A DNA stretch of 64,000 nt from Clostridia bacterium (GTDB lineage: Bacteria; Bacillota; Clostridia; UMGS1810): the NCBI GenBank assembly GCA_017621495.1, contig JAGATB010000024.1:1-64000 (forward strand), in the 5' to 3' direction. Of this stretch, positions 44,994-53,405 are shown one piece after another (positions within the stretch are counted from its first letter, which is position 1; each line of letters begins with the position of its first letter). A model generated the notes under the pieces. That model was not told where the DNA came from. It saw only the letters and a list, made by a program, of their open reading frames with translations, and did no database searches. The position numbers were made by a program, and so were the translations under genes.

Positions 44994-46403
44994 TTAGTAT
45001 GTTAAGTTATCAAGGTAGTTCTTCTGGAAGTCTTTTGCTGCGTTTTTAATAAGCTTAGCGCAATCTGCGTTTTTGTTTGTGAGTACTTCCTGGATGCATC
45101 CGTCGAGGATAGCGTAGAGCTCCTGACAGCATGCGGGCTCTTCCGGCTGGATATCCGCCGGGCAATTTGCCACGAAGTCGTTGTACAGCTTAACATGAGC
45201 GAGATCGGCGTTAGCCATCTTATCAATAACAGAGTGCTCATATGCCAAGCCTTCGGAATTGCTGCTCCATGGGCTCATAGCCTTGATTCCTATATGATGC
45301 TTATTGGCAATCTTTGTTTCGTATCTTCTGTTGATAGCTTCTTTAAAAGCATCTGTAGCTTTATAGTTATACATTGTTTCCAGCCATCTTACAGATGCAT
45401 CAATCTGGTCGGCTGTTGCATTATTGCTTACACATTGCACAGCACCGCCGAGAAGTGTAACATGACGCTTGGGACCTGCAGGCATAGCCATAGCACCCAG
45501 AGCGTTAACATCCATACCATACTGAGATACATTGCCTGAATAATCACCGGGTATGATGTACATACCTGCACCGTTGGTACCGATTGTCTTGTAGTACTCG
45601 GTGGGGTCTATGAGGCTGTTGGCAGGGAGTACGTCGTACTTCCATTTGAGGTCTTTGATAAACTGAAGAGCTTCTACAGCTTCCTTGGTATCAAAGGTTG
45701 CCTGCCATTTGCCGTCCTTATTCTGCTCCATAAAGTCTACGCCAAACGACCACGCTATAGGCATATACATCCATCCGCCGCAGTTGGCAGATGTTGGAAT
45801 TACAAATCCGGGCTTACCGGTTTTTTCCTTAATACGAACAGCAAATTCAGCCATTTCATACCAATCCTTTGGCTGCTTGGGGGTGCCGTCTTCATTTATG
45901 AGACCTGCCTTCTTCATGATGTCCATATTGCAGCCCAGACCAAATATATAGGCGTTCTTGGGGAATGCAAGGATTTTGCCATCTTTGGATACAAGTTCAA
46001 GAATCTTCTCATTGAACATACCTTTATAACCGCGTTTATTAAGTACATCGGTAAGGTCAGCGGAATACCCGGAATTGATGATTTCCGGCACTTCTGTGTA
46101 AGCTGTCTCATATACTATGGGAAGCTGACCGCCGGCTGCCTTGGCATAGAAGGTCTTGCGTTCAAATGTATACGCATCACCTTCGATTACCACATCCGGA
46201 TTGTCCTTTTCAAATCTCTTTTTATTAGCGTTTGCATTATCAAGCTCTGCGCCCTCTTTGGAAGGCCAGTTGCCTACTGTAACTATGGTTCTGCCCTCTT
46301 CATCCTTGTCAGTTGCCTTCTTGCCACAGCCGGTAAATATACCGGCTGTGAGGGCAAAGGATAAAGTGAGAGCAGTTATTTGTTTGAAACTAAGCTTTTT
46401 CAT
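44994..46403 (-). CDS. Sugar-binding lipoprotein of the ABC importer
   Basis: The protein has 469 residues from ATG 46403. A lipoprotein signal peptide ends in LTAGIFTGCGKK, with the lipobox cysteine near residue 24. The mature part is a type 1 extracellular solute-binding protein (GAELDNANANKKRFEKDNPD; GGWMYMPIAWSFG). The longer frame to 46451 lacks a ribosome site. It delivers oligosaccharides to the two downstream permeases; ligand unknown. REP-like sequences flank the gene on both sides. Confidence 0.92.
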   Translation of the reverse strand: MKKLSFKQITALTLSFALTAGIFTGCGKKATDKDEEGRTIVTVGNWPSKEGAELDNANANKKRFEKDNPDVVIEGDAYTFERKTFYAKAAGGQLPIVYETAYTEVPEIINSGYSADLTDVLNKRGYKGMFNEKILELVSKDGKILAFPKNAYIFGLGCNMDIMKKAGLINEDGTPKQPKDWYEMAEFAVRIKEKTGKPGFVIPTSANCGGWMYMPIAWSFGVDFMEQNKDGKWQATFDTKEAVEALQFIKDLKWKYDVLPANSLIDPTEYYKTIGTNGAGMYIIPGDYSGNVSQYGMDVNALGAMAMPAGPKRHVTLLGGAVQCVSNNATADQIDASVRWLETMYNYKATDAFKEAINRRYETKIANKHHIGIKAMSPWSSNSEGLAYEHSVIDKMANADLAHVKLYNDFVANCPADIQPEEPACCQELYAILDGCIQEVLTNKNADCAKLIKNAAKDFQKNYLDNLTY

Positions 46404-46435
46404 GTTTTCCTCTCCTTTGAGTTTTATTGGGAAAC

Positions 46436-46462
46436 GGGCGGATGTAGGCATCCGCCCCTACA
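46436..46462. repeat. REP-like hairpin with CCCTACA tail
   Basis: GGGCGGATG (46436-46444) and CATCCGCCC (46449-46457) pair perfectly around TAGG, followed by CTACA. It lies between the stop of the 851-residue secreted protein gene and the binding-protein start; it may also attenuate transcription. Confidence 0.75.
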
Positions 46463-46479
46463 ATTATGTGAAACGACAA

Positions 46480-49035
46480 TTACTTTAATTCTATCATTGC
46501 GTATGGACGGATAGTATCTAAGTTATCCCAAACCATAGCTTTAACCTTGTGATTTGCTGTAACTGTGAAGGTGGTTGGTAAGCTTGCACTGTATGTGTCC
46601 TTACCGGTTTTAGCTGTGATATCTTCTGTAACTACGTGTGCCAGGGAGTTGTCGGCTTTGTTGTATACGCAGTAGAGGATGACCATAGCCTTATTTGCAG
46701 CTGCGTTGTCTATGGTGAATACTGCATTGGTGCTTGTGATGATTACGGGTGTAACTACGATGTCGGCTCTCTCAGCGATGGGGCCTACCAAGCCGGACTT
46801 AACGGCTGCACTCTTGATACCTCCTGCGTTGGTTACTCTAACGCTTACTGCTATGTATTTGCCCAGCATATCATCTGTTACTACATAGGTAGCTGCAGTA
46901 GCGCCTGTAATCTTATTGAGGTCACCTGTTGCAGTGTCTGCATAGTACCACTGATATTCTACAGAAGTCGCATCATCACAAACATAGTCTGCAGTGAGTG
47001 TCTGAGCTACGGAAGCTATACCCTGCGCAGATACACCTGATACCACGGGCTCGCTTCCTGTAAATCCTATAGCGGTGAGTTCATCTTCTGTATATCCTGC
47101 GCTTGCTATTTCACTCTTTGCAAAGTTATTTACAAGCATTTCCTTTACTTTAGAACCCATATCAACTAACTTTTTGTGTACGTCCGTTGCATTGCTTACA
47201 TAGAGTTTCTGATTTTTGAAAAACTCCTTATTAAGTCTGAATATAAATCTCGGATAAGCATTACTTGACATATACAAAGGAGCTTTTTGAGCCTCGGCAG
47301 CTGTATTTCCGTATGTACCAAACACCTGTACATTTCCGTTGTTTAAAACATATGGCGTTCTGGTTGACCATGAATTATAAGCGGCAACTGATGATGCACC
47401 TTTGATACCTATTCTGTCCTTGTACTTTAATACTTCTGTAGCTGACGGAAGTGTAGCAGCCGACTCAAAAACATATTCCTCAAGATCTGCCGCAGCAAAG
47501 CCTTCTGTTCGCCACATTGCCTTTGTGTTCACATAAGGTACCATACTTGTCGGTAAACCATACACATTACCTTTCTGCCATTTACTGTTTGTTATTGACC
47601 ATGGTGTTGTATCGTTGCTGAGTATACCTTCTTTCATATATTTCGGTAAATATTCGTTCTTTGTAGGATCAAAGGTGTTTATACCCAGACCACCATCACC
47701 ATTGTCCGGTCTTGCTTTCGCCGTCCCCTGGTCAACACGGTCTGCAAGAAGAACAACCTCATCGCCATCTTCTTCAAGCAAGGTAAAGTTTGTGTAGCTT
47801 GTAGAGAACATATAATCGGGATCGTTATATTCAAGTATCCATGCCGATAAATCATCAAGTGAGTCATATGTCGGTAGTGCTGCCGCAATCTGTACGGGAG
47901 CCGAGTATACTGTGGTGCTGCCCGAGGTTACACCTGCGCAGAAATACTTTCCGCCTGCACTTGAAGGAATTTTTGCAGTAGTACCGCTTACACCGTCAAG
48001 CTTTACAGGACTTGAGCCATCTGCGTCACAAGTATAATACGCAACAGCAGCCGAAGCACCGGCAGGTTCAATATCATAAGTAACAGTAGCTGTGCCGCCG
48101 GGAGCATTGATATTTGTGCTGAGGTTTACATTGCTGATCTCAGCCGAAACATCAGCTTCAAAGCCCATTGCAATAAGTTCCTCTTCTGTATATAATGAAG
48201 CAAGCTCTGATTTCTCATAATCAGCTACAAGCTGAGCTTTAACCGCAGTACCGATATTTCCAACCTTCTCACTCTTAAAGAAGTCTTCATTTACCCAGAA
48301 GAAAAGCTGAATACCGCTGTTAGCACTTCCGCTATCCGGAGCTCTGCGTCCCAATAATCCTGTGCCATCCGCAGCTGAATTTGCGGTTGAAACCTGAAGC
48401 ATAAGCTTTGTAGCTTGCGTACCACTCATATCATTTGACGGAGTTCTCAGCCAAACATAGTACCAGCCTGTGTTTGTAAAAGCTTTAGATGAATTAAGTT
48501 TATCTCTGTATGTTTTATATTCTGTATAAGAAGGTAGTACTGCCTTTGCAGTGATTGTTCTCTCAGGAAGGCTCTGAGCCTCTGATGCCTCAATCTTCCA
48601 CTGTTTTTCAACTATATAATCACGAATCTTACCTATATAGTGAAGCGCTCTGCCACTTGTGCCGTTGTGTAAATAGGTGTTTACCCAATACGCAACATTA
48701 CTTTCATCAGTAGGGTCATATTGCCAGCCATTGCTTAAATCGTTGTCAAAATTAAATGTATCTTTCACAAGTAACTGGTTTGTTGCCATCAGATACTCAC
48801 CTGTTGTCTCATCTTTATCAAGCAATACAAAGCTTGCACCCTCGGGGGCATTTACAGTTTTATATGTAAATGCGTATGCTGAGTTATCGTTACCGACATT
48901 ACCCAATTCACTCTCCGTTGAGACGCTTGTCGGCGGTGTCAATAAAGTTGTAGGGTATGCTGCAGATACACTCACGCATCCAATCAGCATAAGCGCGCTT
49001 AAAACTAAACTTAAAATCCTTTTTGTGTTTTTCAT
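46480..49035 (-). CDS. Secreted protein with internally duplicated domains, function unknown
   Basis: The protein has 851 residues with signal peptide MKNTKRILSLVLSALMLIGC and onward. Two copies of one module of about 280 residues are seen; each ends in a matched block, VNEDFFKSEKVGNIGTAVKA with YTEEELIAMGF, and LNKEFFKNQKLYVSNATDVH with YTEDELTAIGF. An Ig-like domain (YQWYYADTATGDLNKITG, TYVVTDDMLGKYIAVSVRV) and a further beta domain end the protein. There is no SLH, sortase or known catalytic motif. Its place beside the importer suggests glycan capture. Confidence 0.7.
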   Translation of the reverse strand: MKNTKRILSLVLSALMLIGCVSVSAAYPTTLLTPPTSVSTESELGNVGNDNSAYAFTYKTVNAPEGASFVLLDKDETTGEYLMATNQLLVKDTFNFDNDLSNGWQYDPTDESNVAYWVNTYLHNGTSGRALHYIGKIRDYIVEKQWKIEASEAQSLPERTITAKAVLPSYTEYKTYRDKLNSSKAFTNTGWYYVWLRTPSNDMSGTQATKLMLQVSTANSAADGTGLLGRRAPDSGSANSGIQLFFWVNEDFFKSEKVGNIGTAVKAQLVADYEKSELASLYTEEELIAMGFEADVSAEISNVNLSTNINAPGGTATVTYDIEPAGASAAVAYYTCDADGSSPVKLDGVSGTTAKIPSSAGGKYFCAGVTSGSTTVYSAPVQIAAALPTYDSLDDLSAWILEYNDPDYMFSTSYTNFTLLEEDGDEVVLLADRVDQGTAKARPDNGDGGLGINTFDPTKNEYLPKYMKEGILSNDTTPWSITNSKWQKGNVYGLPTSMVPYVNTKAMWRTEGFAAADLEEYVFESAATLPSATEVLKYKDRIGIKGASSVAAYNSWSTRTPYVLNNGNVQVFGTYGNTAAEAQKAPLYMSSNAYPRFIFRLNKEFFKNQKLYVSNATDVHKKLVDMGSKVKEMLVNNFAKSEIASAGYTEDELTAIGFTGSEPVVSGVSAQGIASVAQTLTADYVCDDATSVEYQWYYADTATGDLNKITGATAATYVVTDDMLGKYIAVSVRVTNAGGIKSAAVKSGLVGPIAERADIVVTPVIITSTNAVFTIDNAAANKAMVILYCVYNKADNSLAHVVTEDITAKTGKDTYSASLPTTFTVTANHKVKAMVWDNLDTIRPYAMIELK

Positions 49036-49077
49036 AGAATTACACTCCTTTAAAAATTATTATAATCTATATAAACT

Positions 49078-49767
49078 TTACAGCAAAACCTGACGGTTAG
49101 TGCCGTAAAAAATATCTTTGTGGCCGCTTATCATCCGGCAAAGCTCTTCAAACTTCTTCCAGCGTTCACCGGTTTGCGATTCATCAAGCTCGTCGAATTC
49201 ATAGCTGTGACCCCATATATAAAACAGCTGCGGTTTATCCGGGGAGGAATTCAAAAATTCTTCTCCAAGCTCAAAGAGTTTGTCAAGCTCTATATGATAT
49301 ACCGTAGGGTTAAACCTGTATAGATTGTCCTGCAAATCAAAGCTGTAGGTTGATGTTATAGTCCGGGCATATCTGATTGGTGTATGGTCTCTTATAATTC
49401 CTGCAACACGGTCATCGTTGTTAACACCGCCGCAGGGATACGCCATACCGGTTATGCTGTATCCGACCAATTCTTCAAGGTTCTTTCTGTCTTGCTCTAC
49501 CTGGCGTATTATCTCATCATCATCCAGCTCGGTCAGTCTGGGATGAGTCAAGGTGTGTACAGCTACTTCGTGGCCTTCATATACATTACGCACTTCATGT
49601 GGCTGCACCTTCCAACGGGTTTTCTTGGGTCCGTTGTCAAACAACTCAGAATTCAAATTAAATGTTGCCTTGAGACCGTATTTATTGAATATCTCTATAA
49701 GACGTTTATCCTGCAATACTCCGTCGTCATAGCTGAAGGTGACCGCCTTTAATTTACCGTTCCACAT
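49078..49767 (-). CDS. Polysaccharide deacetylase family (NodB) protein
   Basis: The protein has 229 residues from ATG 49767 (GGAGGTGAGC upstream); the longer frame to 49851 is not supported. The catalytic motif is TFSYDDG (D14, D15) and the metal-binding HxxxH is in VAVHTLTHPRL. It has no signal peptide, so it acts in the cytoplasm, probably on acetylated or N-acetylated oligosaccharides brought in by the importer. It lies 19 nt after the GH105 gene. Confidence 0.85.
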   Translation of the reverse strand: MWNGKLKAVTFSYDDGVLQDKRLIEIFNKYGLKATFNLNSELFDNGPKKTRWKVQPHEVRNVYEGHEVAVHTLTHPRLTELDDDEIIRQVEQDRKNLEELVGYSITGMAYPCGGVNNDDRVAGIIRDHTPIRYARTITSTYSFDLQDNLYRFNPTVYHIELDKLFELGEEFLNSSPDKPQLFYIWGHSYEFDELDESQTGERWKKFEELCRMISGHKDIFYGTNRQVLL

Positions 49768-49786
49768 ATTGCTCACCTCCCACACG

Positions 49787-50926
49787 TCAACCGAGATATC
49801 GCTGCATTTCTGCACACATGAGGATAAATGCACCCACACCGTGGAGGTCATTTTTTATCTTTTCTCTGTTTATGTAGTGCTCATAGGTGCCTGAATCTAT
49901 ACAGGTTCCTATACATACATTATCTATGACGATATCACCTTTTTCATCATATGACAGAGAATCGATTATACCGGCGTATGCCTTATCTATAACCGATGCA
50001 TATTTATCCTTAGCTACGATTCCCTTGCGCACAGCCTTGGCATAGGCATATGTAATCAAGCATGAGCATGAAGTTTCAATCCAGTTATCTTCAGCATCAA
50101 TTTTGTCGATTACTTCATACCACATTCCCGTAGCTGCGTCCTGATAATTAACGAGAGCTTCAAGCAAATCAGCTTCTATCTTATTAAGACGCTCCACTGC
50201 AGGGTGGTTGTCCGGTATATAATCCAGTATATCCAGTACAGCGACTGCGTACCAGCCTATAGCTCTGCCCCAGAACTGCCCGGAGAGACCGGTTTCTTTA
50301 TCAGACCAAGGCTCCTCTTTGGATTCGTCCCAGCCGTGATAGTAGAGGCCTGTGTTTTTATCTTTCATGTGTCTTTCCATGATGAAAACCTGCTCTATGG
50401 CACGTTCACGCAGTGTATCATCACCGAATCTATGAGCATACATTACTGATAAAGGACCTGCCATATAGGCTCCGTCCAGCCACATCTGATTGTGCTGTGT
50501 CATCATGTGCCAGTAGCCCTTCTCTGAGTTTACAGGCCAGAAATACATTGACTGAGCAATAGTTTTTATTGCATTCATATATTTTTCTTCGCCTGTCTCA
50601 TCATACAAATTATAAAGCAGAATGCTTGGTTGCTTGCAGTCAAGCAACTGAATTGCAGAAGACACAAACCAAGAGGCATCCTGTGGGGTTATCTCATGAC
50701 ATATGCCAAAAAGCTCTCCGTTTTCTCCTATTACACTATCGATATATTCTTTTATGTAATCAAAGTATTTTTTATCGCCCGTCAGATAATATACATTCTG
50801 CATACCCGACAGAAACACTCCCTGATGGTAGAAAAATGCACCCTTTGGAGGCAAATCTTTTGCCTCATAGTTATTCATCATCATTTTGCAGGCAAGCTCT
50901 GCATATCCTAAAGGTGTTATTTCCAT
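49787..50926 (-). CDS. GH105/GH88-like unsaturated uronyl hydrolase
   Basis: The protein has 379 residues, an alpha6/alpha6 barrel. MWLDGAYMAGPLSVMYAHRF carries the catalytic aspartate D151, and SGQFWGRAIGWYAVAVLDIL is the second family signature. GH105 removes the 4,5-unsaturated uronic acid left by lyases on rhamnogalacturonan or related acidic glycans. No signal peptide is present, so it acts inside the cell. This is the strongest evidence that the substrate polymer contains uronic acid cut by a lyase. Confidence 0.92.
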   Translation of the reverse strand: MEITPLGYAELACKMMMNNYEAKDLPPKGAFFYHQGVFLSGMQNVYYLTGDKKYFDYIKEYIDSVIGENGELFGICHEITPQDASWFVSSAIQLLDCKQPSILLYNLYDETGEEKYMNAIKTIAQSMYFWPVNSEKGYWHMMTQHNQMWLDGAYMAGPLSVMYAHRFGDDTLRERAIEQVFIMERHMKDKNTGLYYHGWDESKEEPWSDKETGLSGQFWGRAIGWYAVAVLDILDYIPDNHPAVERLNKIEADLLEALVNYQDAATGMWYEVIDKIDAEDNWIETSCSCLITYAYAKAVRKGIVAKDKYASVIDKAYAGIIDSLSYDEKGDIVIDNVCIGTCIDSGTYEHYINREKIKNDLHGVGAFILMCAEMQRYLG

Positions 50927-50932
50927 TTGATT

Positions 50933-51793
50933 TCACTCCTTGCTTTGCGACTCTTTCTCATTATATTCTATTGTGAAAAGCATCGGCGTTTCAGAAAGTC
51001 GGTCCATCATATAATCAGTTTCTTTAACTCCATCAACCAGATGGGTGTCCGCACTTCCAAATTTAACCTTTTCAGCAATTCCTCTTTCAAGAAATTCAGG
51101 CTCCATCTTGTTAAAATACCAATTATGATGAGGATTGTGTCTCTGATATTCAAGAGGGAAGGTATTCCCGTCATAATCGGTTACCGTGAACTTCCACACA
51201 AAGGGAGCAAACAAATCTGGAACCTTTGCCCATTCCTCAATAGCGTGCATCAATGTATTGCAGGACATTGTTGTGCCGAGGAAAAGAATTTTTGCTTTTC
51301 TGTCATAAAGCCTGTGCCATGGTCCCTCTATTGCATAAGGCGTCTTACATTTTTCATGTCCGCTGCAAAATTCTTCTGCGTCCTTTCCGTATGCTGCAAG
51401 CGAGGTTGTCGGACTCAGCGAACGCACAACCCCTTCTCTCTTTCTGAAAATCTCGGGAATTATACCAAGGTCTGTACTCGGTGTTGTCTTTACATCATAA
51501 TCACTTCCGTATGGATAAAACCCGTCAAGATTTTCGTCAAAGGGTGGGCGGTATTCGCCTTTATCATTTATCATCCAGCCCATTTTCCAGCTCATTGTCG
51601 GAAATACCACAAGTCCTTTTTCGCCAAAATACTCAATAAACGCATCAACTATGGTATCCGCTCCTCCATCTACCCCGACATCACCCGCTATACTCTTATA
51701 TGATGAATGCACAAGAACTGTATCGGTTTCTTTGAGCCCCATTTTTTTTAAATCGTTAATTAAATCCTGTTTTGTATACATAATTTTTTCCAT
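50933..51793 (-). CDS. AAC(3)-family N-acetyltransferase
   Basis: The protein has 286 residues. Family blocks are TDTVLVHSSYKSIAGDVG, VVFPTMSWKMG, STDLGIIPEIFRKREGVVRS and HPTTS-like LSPTTSLAAYGKDAEEF. Members acetylate aminoglycoside antibiotics, but many homologues in metabolic loci act elsewhere. Here it lies between GH105 and a beta-propeller gene in the same operon, so an amino-sugar substrate is as likely as resistance. AGAGGTAGCT precedes the ATG. Confidence 0.85.
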   Translation of the reverse strand: MEKIMYTKQDLINDLKKMGLKETDTVLVHSSYKSIAGDVGVDGGADTIVDAFIEYFGEKGLVVFPTMSWKMGWMINDKGEYRPPFDENLDGFYPYGSDYDVKTTPSTDLGIIPEIFRKREGVVRSLSPTTSLAAYGKDAEEFCSGHEKCKTPYAIEGPWHRLYDRKAKILFLGTTMSCNTLMHAIEEWAKVPDLFAPFVWKFTVTDYDGNTFPLEYQRHNPHHNWYFNKMEPEFLERGIAEKVKFGSADTHLVDGVKETDYMMDRLSETPMLFTIEYNEKESQSKE

Positions 51794-51804
51794 AGCTACC
51801 TCTG

Positions 51805-53163
51805 TCAGTCTGCACAGTCAATGGTTGGCAACCAATTATAGCCGTTACCTGTCATTTTCTGCATAAAATATTTAAATCCGCTCTTATATCTGGCAAGCAA
51901 TGCTTCACTATCCTCTGCATCAACATCTCCCCAAATTCTTACCTTTTGTTCATCACGGTAATACGTCATAAACTGCTCACCCTTAAAGTCATACCATTTT
52001 CCTATTCTGATAATTGCACCGCCTGCGTATTTTATCAGGTTACCTTCCGAGTCATATACTTTACATATTCCATTGTCTGTCCACTTTGCATTAATAAATT
52101 CGTGATAGCCGTCACCATCAATATCTATCGGTCTAAGTTCCTTTAAAGCAAACGGGAAATCAAGCTTTTCGCCCGTTGCTGCATCAAAATAATATTCTAT
52201 ATCAAGAGTTGTATCCGTTCCGAACGAAATCTGTCTGTTGTGTGCTTTTGAATTGAAGGTATATCCCAAATGAATATGTCCGTGATTGAACTTCGTATGG
52301 TCTGCATATACATTTTCCCAAACTCTCTTTCCCTCACTGTCAAACATGACTATTCTCGGACAATTCTCATAGTTTCCGTTCTCACGGCAGGTATAAACAC
52401 ATCTCTTACCTGATTTTAAATCTGTAAATGGCTGTACCACATCAGAGTGTCCAAACCACTTATCTCCATCCATACAGAATAGTTCTTCACCTGTATCAAG
52501 ACTAATTACATGCTCTCCAAACAAGAACTCGTCTGTTCCGTCATTATTTAAATCCAGAACTGGTACCGAATGTGCACCTCTTGGTCCGTCACCGTCCTCT
52601 ATCACCTTTGTCCATCTTGAGCTCATATCCGCATTGTAACACTGAAAATACATTTCCTTGTATGTGCCCTGCTGTGCCACAAGGACCGGCTCACCGTCCA
52701 CATATCCGCCAAAGAGCATATATCTGTATGCCTCGCAAAGCATTATATATCCTATATTTTCAGCTTCAAACGGATATCGTCCTATTATCTCACCTGTTCT
52801 CGCATCAAGTCTCTCTATTACACGGCTTCGTATCATTAATGGTTTGTCCGATATATTATTTACAAACCATATTTCATCTACGCCGTCCTTATCCATATCA
52901 AGTGCAATAAAAGGCACAAACCATGGCCCGGGAATTAATGAAATTTCCATCTCCTTATGCCATAATTGCTGTCCTTCTTCCCCATACATAGCAAAGTGAA
53001 GCGGTTTATCGTAATGGCCGAAATGGCTATCACACGGGTCTATGACATTGGATTCGGAATAGACAAACAGCATACCGGTCTCTCTGCCCAGCTTCACATC
53101 GCAGGACCTGACCTGCTTTGGCTTTACGCCAAGGTCGTATTCTCTGAGAACCTTTATATTCAT
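51805..53163 (-). CDS. FG-GAP-like beta-propeller protein, possibly related to PL11 lyases
   Basis: The protein has 452 residues from ATG 53163 (GGAGG 8 nt upstream). Three calcium-loop repeats are visible: LDMDKDGVDEIWF, LDLNNDGTDEFLFG and IDIDGDGYHEFINAKW, typical of FG-GAP blades and of rhamnogalacturonan lyase family 11. It is shorter than PL11 enzymes (about 600) and has no signal peptide. A lyase role would fit the adjacent GH105, but catalytic residues cannot be assigned. Confidence 0.65.
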   Translation of the reverse strand: MNIKVLREYDLGVKPKQVRSCDVKLGRETGMLFVYSESNVIDPCDSHFGHYDKPLHFAMYGEEGQQLWHKEMEISLIPGPWFVPFIALDMDKDGVDEIWFVNNISDKPLMIRSRVIERLDARTGEIIGRYPFEAENIGYIMLCEAYRYMLFGGYVDGEPVLVAQQGTYKEMYFQCYNADMSSRWTKVIEDGDGPRGAHSVPVLDLNNDGTDEFLFGEHVISLDTGEELFCMDGDKWFGHSDVVQPFTDLKSGKRCVYTCRENGNYENCPRIVMFDSEGKRVWENVYADHTKFNHGHIHLGYTFNSKAHNRQISFGTDTTLDIEYYFDAATGEKLDFPFALKELRPIDIDGDGYHEFINAKWTDNGICKVYDSEGNLIKYAGGAIIRIGKWYDFKGEQFMTYYRDEQKVRIWGDVDAEDSEALLARYKSGFKYFMQKMTGNGYNWLPTIDCAD

Positions 53164-53302
53164 AGCAAACACCTCCGTAATTTCTTTTTACATTTACACT
53201 ATATCATATATTTGGGGCTGAAACATTAAAAATATTGCATATTTTACACTAATAAAAATTTTGTTATATTGCAGGGAGTAATAATACGATTTACCGCAAA
53301 TA

Positions 53303-53371
53303 CAGCAGCCGCAAATTGACACGATCCGAAATGTTTTGACAATTCAGACCTGTAATCATTTGCGGCTGCTG
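53303..53371. repeat. 14-bp perfect inverted repeat with 41-nt loop
   Basis: CAGCAGCCGCAAAT (53303-53316) and ATTTGCGGCTGCTG (53358-53371) pair perfectly. It lies in the 233-nt gap after the GH20-like gene and before the beta-propeller gene. There is no T-run on the minus strand, so it is more likely an mRNA-processing or stabilizing stem splitting the operon, or an operator, than a simple terminator. Confidence 0.6.
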
Positions 53372-53405
53372 CAATTTTATAATAATTTAAAACATATATA
53401 TATGA

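Noticed and set aside
50933-51793. Aminoglycoside resistance gene
   Set aside because: Family membership alone does not show resistance, and the operon context is sugar breakdown; kept as AAC(3)-family only.
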